A stretch of DNA of 5,267 nucleotides from Thermofilaceae archaeon (lineage in GTDB: Archaea > Thermoproteota > Thermoprotei > Thermofilales > Thermofilaceae): positions 1-5,267 of the forward strand of contig JALURH010000068.1 in assembly GCA_027017025.1 (NCBI GenBank), in the 5' to 3' direction. Positions 1 to 4,387 of the stretch are shown here, in pieces. Position 1 is the first letter of the stretch. Each line of letters starts with the position of its first letter. The notes beneath the pieces are model-generated. The model ran no database searches. It was not told where the DNA came from and saw only the letters and a program-made list of their open reading frames with translations. The translations under genes were made by a program, and so were the position numbers.

Positions 1-173
1 CTATATATAAGCAATATTTGATCGAAAAAATCTAATTTTTCAAGTCTTTTGATAACTTCTTTAGTTAAATCTGGTATACATTTTTTGCAAGGTAGCCTAA
101 GTATAAGTCTATTATCAGTTATTGGTCCATCACAATTATGGCATAGTTCTCTATAAATAGCGTGTGTAACCAA
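1..173 (-). CDS. rgy: Reverse gyrase, N-terminal fragment (runs off the window)
   Basis: Only the first 57 codons are present; the gene continues beyond base 1. The peptide starts MVTHAIYRELCHNCDGP and has a four-cysteine zinc finger, C11-x2-C14 and C29-x2-C32, with the intervening pattern D-x-R-L and L-P-C-x-x-C. This matches the N-terminal zinc finger that precedes the helicase-like domain of archaeal reverse gyrases, the ATP-dependent enzymes that introduce positive supercoils into DNA and mark hyperthermophiles. The start is taken as TTG at 173-171: no ATG or GTG lies between it and the upstream in-frame TGA, and AAGGTGG sits six bases before it. The gene follows porB in the same direction after an 86-base gap holding a T-rich stretch and a TATA-like box, so it probably has its own promoter. 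The family call rests on the zinc-finger pattern alone because the helicase and topoisomerase motifs lie outside the window; another zinc-ribbon protein is possible but less likely. Confidence 0.82.
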   Translation of the reverse strand, partial: MVTHAIYRELCHNCDGPITDNRLILRLPCKKCIPDLTKEVIKRLEKLDFFDQILLIY

Positions 174-179
174 ATATTG

Positions 180-186
180 CCACCTT
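180..186 (-). promoter_or_regulatory. Ribosome binding site for reverse gyrase
   Basis: The minus strand reads AAGGTGG here, followed by six bases (CAATAT) and then TTG. It resembles the GGTGA-type sites before the por genes and is the main reason for choosing the TTG start. Confidence 0.65.
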
Positions 187-204
187 AAATTTAAAGCATA
201 CCAA

Positions 205-225
205 GCAGTGTAAATATGTTTTCAC
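205..225 (-). promoter_or_regulatory. Possible BRE/TATA promoter of reverse gyrase
   Basis: The minus strand reads GTGAAAACATATTTACAC. The purine-rich GTGAAAA could be a BRE and CATATTTA a TATA-like box. Initiation about 25 bases downstream would fall near 189 and leave a leader of roughly 16 bases containing the ribosome binding site. The match to consensus is only fair. Confidence 0.4.
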
Positions 226-233
226 TTAGGCTA

Positions 234-252
234 TAAGAAGAATAATAAAAAA
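234..252 (-). terminator. Probable oligo-T terminator of the por operon
   Basis: About eight bases after the porB stop codon the minus strand reads TTTTTTATTATTCTTCTTA, with no GC-rich hairpin. Archaeal RNA polymerase typically terminates at such U-rich stretches. It separates porB from the reverse gyrase gene. Confidence 0.6.
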
Positions 253-259
253 TATTCTA

Positions 260-1189
260 TTAGGTGCTAGCTCCCGAAAGCTTCAAAAGCCTATTCCAAT
301 TTTCCTCTACTTCCTTCTTTATTTCATCTAATAGCCACTTATTCTCTGGTTTCAATAGATGTCGGAATCTTCCTTGAAGCTTAAAGTAATCCTCGATTGG
401 CCTCGGCTTCTTTACCATAACTGTTATTCTATACACACCGTTGTCATATTCGTAAAGCGGCCATATTCTGGTTTGAACAGCAAGCCTAGCTACCTCAATA
501 CTTCTACTTGGATCAAAATACCATCCAGTCGGGCATGGAGTAAAATAGTGTAAAACCGTTGGACCAGAGGTTGAAGCGGCCTTTACTATTTTGTTATACA
601 TATCAACAGGGTAGGCAGGGTTCAGGGTAGCAGCATATTTCACACCATGAGCAATAGCTATGCTTATTAGATCCTTTTTCCGTTCAAGTTTTCCTGGAAT
701 GACCCTACCAGCAGGGCTAGTAGTAGTGGATGCTCCTTTGGGTGTGGCACCAGATCTCTGTATACCAGTATTCATGTATGCTTCGTTATCATAACATATG
801 TATAGAAGATCGTGTCCTCTTTCTAATGCTCCGCTGAGTGCTTGTAAGCCGATATCGAAAGTTCCTCCATCACCGCCAAAGGCTATGATTCTAGGCTTTC
901 TCCGGCCTCTCTTCTTCTCCATTATTTTAAAGGCAGCCTCTATCCCACTAGCCGTAGCTGCAACGTTTTCAAATGCGTTATGTATCCATGGGACTTTCCA
1001 ACTTGTGTAGGGAAAGATTGTTGTAGCAACCTCTAAGCATCCAGTTGCATTAACAACAACTTTGGGATCTGGAACAGCCTTTAAGACGAACCTTACTATC
1101 TGAGGTATTCCACATCCTGCACAGAGCCTATGTCCTGGAGCTAGCTGTTCCCTAGTCGGAATATCCCTTAAGGTTTTAATCTGATTCAT
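260..1189 (-). CDS. porB: Pyruvate:ferredoxin oxidoreductase, beta subunit
   Basis: This is the thiamine-diphosphate-binding subunit of the cytoplasmic enzyme that oxidises pyruvate with CoA to acetyl-CoA and CO2 while reducing ferredoxin. The 309-residue protein has the TPP/Mg motif GGDGG (about 105-109) running into DNEAYMNTG (134-142). Four cysteines are placed to bind the proximal [4Fe-4S] cluster: C23 and C26 in CAGCG, C51 in ATGCLEV and C219 in PCPTGW. The first three have the same spacing (3 and 25 residues) as the proximal-cluster cysteines of Desulfovibrio africanus PFOR. ATGCLEV and FPYTSWKVPW resemble PorB of Pyrococcus rather than VorB, favouring pyruvate as substrate. An in-frame GTG at 1198 would add three residues, but that GTG lies inside the ribosome binding site AGGTGA, so the ATG at 1189 is preferred. 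It is the last gene of porGDAB, 11 bases after porA. Length and motifs look intact. Confidence 0.95.
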   Translation of the reverse strand: MNQIKTLRDIPTREQLAPGHRLCAGCGIPQIVRFVLKAVPDPKVVVNATGCLEVATTIFPYTSWKVPWIHNAFENVAATASGIEAAFKIMEKKRGRRKPRIIAFGGDGGTFDIGLQALSGALERGHDLLYICYDNEAYMNTGIQRSGATPKGASTTTSPAGRVIPGKLERKKDLISIAIAHGVKYAATLNPAYPVDMYNKIVKAASTSGPTVLHYFTPCPTGWYFDPSRSIEVARLAVQTRIWPLYEYDNGVYRITVMVKKPRPIEDYFKLQGRFRHLLKPENKWLLDEIKKEVEENWNRLLKLSGAST

Positions 1190-1194
1190 ACTCT

Positions 1195-1200
1195 TCACCT
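1195..1200 (-). promoter_or_regulatory. Ribosome binding site of porB
   Basis: AGGTGA directly follows the porA TAG stop and lies five bases before the porB ATG at 1189. It overlaps the alternative GTG start at 1198 and therefore argues for the ATG. Confidence 0.7.
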
Positions 1201-2394
1201 CTATCCCCTAACACCAACCCAAATTTGTCTTTCCTTTACCTCACCACTGCGAGCAATATCTTCAGCCCTATCATATATCGCTAGTATATGATCTGGCGTA
1301 AGATCTCTCCCTCCCAACCCATATATAACGTTAAATAACAAAGGTCTTTCTTTGGCGTTAGATAATGCAGCATTAATATCCAGGAATAATGGAGCACCAG
1401 GGCTACCAAAACTATATGATCTATCCATTACTGCCACTACCTTTACCGAACTAAGGACTTCAATTATCTCCTCTACAGGGAGTGGACGGAAAAGAGTAAG
1501 ACTTACAACTCCAACTTTCCTGCCCCGCCTTCTCAGCCGTTTAGCAACATAGCGTACAGATCCTGCAGATGATCCTAGAACTACAATAGCTACTTCTGCA
1601 TCCTCCATTCCATACGTTTTTACAGGTGTATATTTCCTCCCTGCTAATTCATAGTATTCATTAAATACCTCTTCGATTATAGGAAGTGTATTATTGAAGT
1701 GTTCTGCTTGCTGCCTTTTATGTTCAATATACCAATCATATAGGTCTAGAGGACCATATGTTTTGGGGGATTCAGGATCAATAGGATTAACTGGGTCTTT
1801 AGGTGGGAGAAAGTCTTTTACATCTTTATCGTCCAATACATATAGCCCTTCAAGGGAGTGAGTTAGGATAAATCCATCCAAATTAACTATTGATGGGAAA
1901 AGTACTCTTTTATCCTCAGATATCCTGAAAGCCTGCAGAGTTAGGTCGTAAGCCTCCTGAACATTCTCGGCGAAAAACTGTATCCATCCAGTGTCTCTAG
2001 CAGCGTATGCATCATCGTGTGAACAATGGATATTAATATTCGGCGAGAAGGCTCTATTTCCTAGAGCCATTACGATAGTGGTTCTAAGCCCAGCAGCAAT
2101 CCATAGTATTTCATACATTAGGGCTAAGCCTTGGCTGGCGGTTGCCGTAAAAACTCTTGCTCCAGCTAGCGAAGCGCCCACGGCTGCTGACAAAGCAGTG
2201 TGTTCGCTCTCAACCGGAATAAATGCTGCATTTAACTCACCATTGTTCACGTATTCTGCTAGAGCCTCCACTATAATGGTTTGTGGAGTAATCGGATAAG
2301 CAGAGATAACGTCAACGTCTGCTTGTTTTACGGCATATGCTACAGCTCTATCTCCATTTAATCCTATTCTCCTGCCCTTAACTATCGTACTCAC
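1201..2394 (-). CDS. porA: Pyruvate:ferredoxin oxidoreductase, alpha subunit
   Basis: The 397-residue alpha subunit pairs with PorB to form the active site. The N-terminal pyrimidine-binding domain shows YPITPQT (33-39), a substrate and cofactor motif of the 2-oxoacid oxidoreductase family, and ESEH (62-65), whose glutamate E64 is the expected activator of the thiamine ring. TATASQGLALMYE and RDTGWIQFFAEN follow and closely match archaeal PorA. The C-terminal part contains VVLGSSAGSVR, SLTLFRPLPVEEI and NVIYGLGGRDLTPDHI, typical of the transketolase-like C-terminal domain of this subunit. The start is GTG at 2394-2392, overlapping the porD TGA by four bases (GTGA), with a GGAGGGTGG stretch just upstream that can serve as ribosome binding site; translational coupling with porD is likely. 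Length is normal and no key motif is missing. Pyruvate is preferred over a branched-chain 2-oxoacid because of the overall likeness to PorA and the neighbouring PorB. Confidence 0.95.
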   Translation of the reverse strand: MSTIVKGRRIGLNGDRAVAYAVKQADVDVISAYPITPQTIIVEALAEYVNNGELNAAFIPVESEHTALSAAVGASLAGARVFTATASQGLALMYEILWIAAGLRTTIVMALGNRAFSPNINIHCSHDDAYAARDTGWIQFFAENVQEAYDLTLQAFRISEDKRVLFPSIVNLDGFILTHSLEGLYVLDDKDVKDFLPPKDPVNPIDPESPKTYGPLDLYDWYIEHKRQQAEHFNNTLPIIEEVFNEYYELAGRKYTPVKTYGMEDAEVAIVVLGSSAGSVRYVAKRLRRRGRKVGVVSLTLFRPLPVEEIIEVLSSVKVVAVMDRSYSFGSPGAPLFLDINAALSNAKERPLLFNVIYGLGGRDLTPDHILAIYDRAEDIARSGEVKERQIWVGVRG

Positions 2395-2684
2395 TCTTCC
2401 CCACCCTCCATAACCATTTCAATTGCATGAACAGGACATACATTTGCACATATCCCACATCCTTTGCAGTAATTATAGTCTATTCTCACCCTATCGCCCT
2501 CAAGTCTCTCTATCGCTGGCTCTGGACAATGCACCCAGCATAGTAAACACCTGATACACTTATTTTCGTCAAGCACTGGTTTGAGTGCACGCCAGCTACC
2601 AGTCTTAAATTCCAAGGAAGTCGCTGGCTCAGGTATAACCATACCTAGTGGTAATTCTTTCCAGCTTTTCCATCTAATACTCAT
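2391..2684 (-). CDS. porD: Pyruvate:ferredoxin oxidoreductase, delta subunit (2x[4Fe-4S])
   Basis: This 97-residue ferredoxin-like subunit passes electrons from the proximal cluster in PorB to external ferredoxin. Eight cysteines form two cluster motifs: C43-x2-C46-x2-C49-x3-C53-P and C73-x2-C76-x2-C79-x3-C83-P. By the usual pattern, C43, C46, C49 and C83 bind one cluster and C73, C76, C79 and C53 the other. The N-terminal stretch of about 40 residues (GMVIPEPATSLEFKTGSWR) is the typical lead segment of archaeal 2-oxoacid oxidoreductase delta subunits and sets it apart from free ferredoxins. The start is ATG at 2684, preceded by GAGGTGA at a six-base spacing. It overlaps porG by 11 bases and porA by four, indicating a coupled operon. 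Length and cluster ligands are complete. Confidence 0.95.
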   Translation of the reverse strand: MSIRWKSWKELPLGMVIPEPATSLEFKTGSWRALKPVLDENKCIRCLLCWVHCPEPAIERLEGDRVRIDYNYCKGCGICANVCPVHAIEMVMEGGEE

Positions 2685-3243
2685 ATTTTTTCACCTCACT
2701 ATACGCTTGTTTTATAGCCTTTATATTGTTCTCAACAATTTCTTCCCCTCTAGCAGCGAATCTATCCTTTACAGCCTCGAATATACTCTCCAGCTTTACT
2801 AGCTCCCTAGCTTTCACTAATGCACCTAACATCGGGGTATTATAGAAAGGTCTTCCGAAAATCTCCATTGCAATACTATAGGCATCAACATACCATATCT
2901 CAGCATTAATCTCTTTTGCCTCTTCAACTAAAAGTTTATGTGGTTTCTTAGCATTTAGCACAAGTACACCACCCTTCTTCAGTCCCTGCAAGATATAGCT
3001 TGTCTCTGACTGCAAAGTGGGATCAATAACAACTACTATATCTGGTTCATAGATACCAAAATGTTGCTCTATCTCCTCATCATCTATTCTAGTGAACGCT
3101 CTGACTGGAGCCCCACGTCTCTCTGGACCAAACTCCGGTGCATGATAGACATACTTGCCCTCCTTTAACGCAGCTTGTGCCAGTAGCTCACTAGATGTTA
3201 CAACACCTTGCCCGCCTCTTCCATGCCAACGTACTTCAATCAC
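2674..3243 (-). CDS. porG: Pyruvate:ferredoxin oxidoreductase, gamma subunit
   Basis: This is the 189-residue gamma subunit of the four-subunit oxidoreductase. Two family motifs are clear: HGRGGQG at 7-13 and FGPERRGAP at 38-46; VVVIDPTL follows in the middle of the domain. The gamma chain holds the complex together and corresponds to one domain of the fused bacterial PFOR. In Pyrococcus one gamma chain is shared by pyruvate and isovalerate oxidoreductases, so the gamma chain alone does not define the substrate, but the downstream porD, porA and porB point to pyruvate. The start is GTG at 3243-3241, with AAGGTGA five bases upstream. It is the first gene of the operon and its end overlaps porD by 11 bases. 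A TATA-like element lies some 70 bases upstream. Confidence 0.94.
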   Translation of the reverse strand: MIEVRWHGRGGQGVVTSSELLAQAALKEGKYVYHAPEFGPERRGAPVRAFTRIDDEEIEQHFGIYEPDIVVVIDPTLQSETSYILQGLKKGGVLVLNAKKPHKLLVEEAKEINAEIWYVDAYSIAMEIFGRPFYNTPMLGALVKARELVKLESIFEAVKDRFAARGEEIVENNIKAIKQAYSEVKKYEY

Positions 3244-3310
3244 TTATTTCACCTTCGAGTAATCATCAACTCAATACGGAGAAATAAGTATTTACCTTGA
3301 GAACAATGAA

Positions 3311-3326
3311 ATTTATAACCTTATCA
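3311..3326 (-). promoter_or_regulatory. Probable promoter of the porGDAB operon
   Basis: The minus strand reads ATGATAAGGTTATAAATT, in which TTATAAAT is a good archaeal TATA box with a purine-rich upstream part. Initiation would fall near 3290, giving a leader of about 45 bases before the porG GTG. A second AT-rich element, AAATACTTA near 3287-3295, is an alternative. Confidence 0.5.
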
Positions 3327-3346
3327 TAATCTAGGTTCTTAAACTT

Positions 3347-3450
3347 TGGTGCGGGGGCCGGGATTCGAACCCGGGCAGGCCAACGCCAGCGGAGCCTGAA
3401 TGCGGGGAATATCCTGTCCGCCCCCTTTGTCCAGGCTCGGGCACCCCCGC
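3347..3450 (-). tRNA. tRNA-Leu (anticodon CAG), intron-containing, CCA encoded
   Basis: The gene folds as a type II tRNA. The acceptor stem is GCGGGGG (3450-3444) against CCCCCGC (3357-3351), with discriminator A at 3350 and genome-encoded CCA at 3349-3347. The D arm is CCC...GGG around GAGCCTGG, the T arm is CCGGG-TTCGAAT-CCCGG, and the long variable arm GGCGTTGGCC is typical of leucine tRNAs. The anticodon stem GCGGA/TCCGC encloses 23 bases instead of seven. Removing a 16-base intron gives the loop CTCAGGC with anticodon CAG (3398-3396), which reads CUG. The mature length including CCA is 88 nt, normal for leucine. The almost wholly G-C stems fit a hyperthermophile. It lies between S17e and porG on the same strand, with its own TATA-like element upstream. 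Confidence 0.94.
3400..3415 (-). other. 16-nt tRNA intron at non-canonical position 32/33
   Basis: The intron reads AGGATATTCCCCGCAT on the minus strand. A bulge-helix-bulge can be drawn: exon bases GCGG (3421-3418, positions 27-30) pair with intron CCGC (3405-3402). The 5' bulge is A31, C32 and the first intron base, the 3' bulge is A, T and U33, and the intron closes itself with GGA/TTC around a TAT loop. Cutting after the second base of each bulge gives exactly the 7-base loop CTCAGGC with U33 and anticodon CAG. Placing the cut one base earlier loses the four-base helix. Confidence 0.83.
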
Positions 3451-3473
3451 TCTGATTGATGAATATAAATGAG

Positions 3474-3482
3474 TTTTATTAA
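3474..3482 (-). promoter_or_regulatory. Possible TATA box of tRNA-Leu
   Basis: The minus strand reads TTAATAAAA, 24 to 32 bases before the first tRNA base, the usual archaeal TATA distance. A second AT-rich stretch, ATTTATATTC at 3470-3461, is too close unless the start lies inside the tRNA. Confidence 0.45.
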
Positions 3483-3536
3483 CGCTTATGGTTTGATTCT
3501 GGGTAGTCTTCTTATGCCGTACTTTTTAATCATTTA

Positions 3537-3863
3537 CTAAGTGGTTTCTTCCTTCTTTTCTTCTCCAAGAGAAGCTTTTTCCTCTTCCATCCTTATTTTT
3601 CCCTCTATTCTCTCAATATATTCTTCTTCCTCTGTTAATGTTATCTCTTGCCTCATAGCAGCTAATCTTTCAAGCCGTTGCCTCTGTTTTACTAATCTAG
3701 TTATGTAGCCTGCAACCCTGTTTCGTATCTTCTTAGAGCTTATATTCGTCATTTCCATTAACACTCTTTTGTTATGCTCAAAGTCCGCTGTGAATTTATT
3801 AGGATATTTTTCTAGTAAAATTCTAGCTGATCTCTTTATGTAGGCAGGTCTTACTTTACCCAT
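3537..3863 (-). CDS. rps17e: 30S ribosomal protein S17e (eS17)
   Basis: The 108-residue protein begins MGKVRPAYIKRSARILLEKY and continues with KFTADFEHNKRVL, then SSKKIRNRVAGYITRLVK. These are the conserved blocks of archaeal and eukaryotic S17e, a small-subunit ribosomal protein without a bacterial counterpart. Residues 1 to about 65 form the conserved core. The rest is a highly charged, glutamate- and lysine-rich tail, probably helical at first (about 66-95) and then disordered. The open frame extends 27 codons upstream to an ATG at 3944, but those residues match nothing in the family, and the ATG at 3863 gives the expected MGKVRP start. The bases before it, AGGGATAGGGGT, offer only a weak ribosome binding site very close to the start. 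The gene is divergent from the histone gene and lies upstream of tRNA-Leu. Confidence 0.92.
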   Translation of the reverse strand: MGKVRPAYIKRSARILLEKYPNKFTADFEHNKRVLMEMTNISSKKIRNRVAGYITRLVKQRQRLERLAAMRQEITLTEEEEYIERIEGKIRMEEEKASLGEEKKEETT

Positions 3864-3897
3864 ACCCCTATCCCTTGTTGGCTCATTAAGCTTTGAT

Positions 3898-3912
3898 GAT
3901 AATAAATTTTCC
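3898..3912 (-). promoter_or_regulatory. Possible promoter of S17e
   Basis: The minus strand reads GAGGAAAATTTATTATC: a purine-rich BRE-like GAGGAAAA followed by TTTATTA. Initiation about 26 bases downstream would fall near 3876 and give a leader of about 12 bases, which supports the ATG at 3863 and excludes the longer frame. Confidence 0.45.
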
Positions 3913-3989
3913 TCATATCTTTTCTTAAAGTAAAATAAAAACATAGTATCGATACGGAATTTGCTCGATAGTAGCTAACAGAGATGCCT

Positions 3990-4004
3990 AAAACCTTTTT
4001 TAAT
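3990..4004 (+). promoter_or_regulatory. Possible BRE/TATA promoter of the histone gene
   Basis: The plus strand reads AAAACCTTTTTTAAT, with BRE-like AAAACC followed by TTTTTTAA. Initiation would fall near 4022-4026, leaving a very short leader before the ATG at 4034. The TATA match is moderate. Confidence 0.42.
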
Positions 4005-4033
4005 TCTTTCGAGAAATATATGTGGTGTTAAGA

Positions 4034-4291
4034 ATGCCCGAAGTAGGGAAAAAAAGAGAAATACCAATAGCACCTATTGATAGAATAATGCATCAAGAGG
4101 GCGCTGAACGTGTTAGTGAGGAAGCGGCAAGGCTATTAAGAGATTTTCTAGAAAAATTCGCTAGAGAGATCTCTCGAGAAGCATTTGAGCTTGCTCAACA
4201 CGCTAATAGAAAAACTGTCACCAAAGAGGATGTAGAATTTGCATTAAAAAGATTCTACAGATACTTTCAAACAGTATTAACAACTACATAA
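4034..4291 (+). CDS. Archaeal histone (HMf-like)
   Basis: The 85-residue protein is a single histone fold that dimerises and wraps DNA. The conserved series is IPIAPIDRI (10-18), GAERVS (23-28), QHANRKTVTKED (55-66) and VEFALKRF (67-74). Aligned by eye with HMfB, R26 corresponds to DNA-contacting R19, R59 and D66 to the R52-D59 salt bridge, and G23 to G16, the small residue that permits stacked dimers. The fold is flanked by about nine N-terminal residues (MPEVGKKRE) and an aromatic C-terminal tail after F74 (YRYFQTVLTTT), both longer than in HMfB. The ATG at 4034 is preferred over GTG at 4022 because GGTG lies six bases before it and the GTG would sit at or before the predicted transcript start. 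It is divergent from S17e and upstream of the thermosome gene, which has a separate promoter. Confidence 0.93.
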   Translation: MPEVGKKREIPIAPIDRIMHQEGAERVSEEAARLLRDFLEKFAREISREAFELAQHANRKTVTKEDVEFALKRFYRYFQTVLTTT

Positions 4292-4313
4292 GCGATTTTA
4301 TCCCAATTTAAAA

Positions 4314-4325
4314 CTTAAATTTAAG
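4314..4325 (+). repeat. 12-bp perfect palindrome CTTAAATTTAAG
   Basis: The sequence equals its own reverse complement and abuts the BRE of the thermosome promoter, a position where an operator could lie. A near copy (CTTAAATTTAAAG) lies at 184-196, before reverse gyrase. In AT-rich DNA it could arise by chance. Confidence 0.4.
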
Positions 4326-4342
4326 GAGGAAAACTATATATA
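4325..4342 (+). promoter_or_regulatory. Strong BRE/TATA promoter of the thermosome gene
   Basis: The plus strand reads GGAGGAAAACTATATATA: a purine-rich BRE (4325-4333) directly followed by CTATATATA (4334-4342). Initiation would fall near 4364, giving a leader of about 24 bases that holds the AGGTGGG ribosome binding site (4378-4384). It is the clearest promoter in the window. Confidence 0.68.
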
Positions 4343-4387
4343 GAAGTGATAAATGCTCTACGTTGCAGATAGTTTGTAGGTGGGAAT

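Noticed and set aside
1991..2299. A 102-codon plus-strand open frame opposite porA
   Set aside because: It is antisense to conserved PorA motifs and shows no family likeness or ribosome binding site; shorter plus-strand frames over porA, porB and porD were dismissed for the same reason.
260..3243. The operon as a 2-oxoisovalerate or indolepyruvate oxidoreductase instead of POR
   Set aside because: PorB motifs ATGCLEV and FPYTSWKVPW and the overall PorA sequence match pyruvate enzymes better; indolepyruvate enzymes have a fused two-subunit plan. Substrate breadth in this lineage remains untested.
3347..3450. The GC-rich block as a terminator or repeat
   Set aside because: It folds fully as a leucine tRNA with encoded CCA, so no other structure is needed.
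3864..3944. A 27-codon in-frame extension before S17e, starting at ATG 3944
   Set aside because: Its residues do not resemble S17e, the family begins at MGKVRP-like sequence, and the likely TATA box and transcript start lie within the extension.
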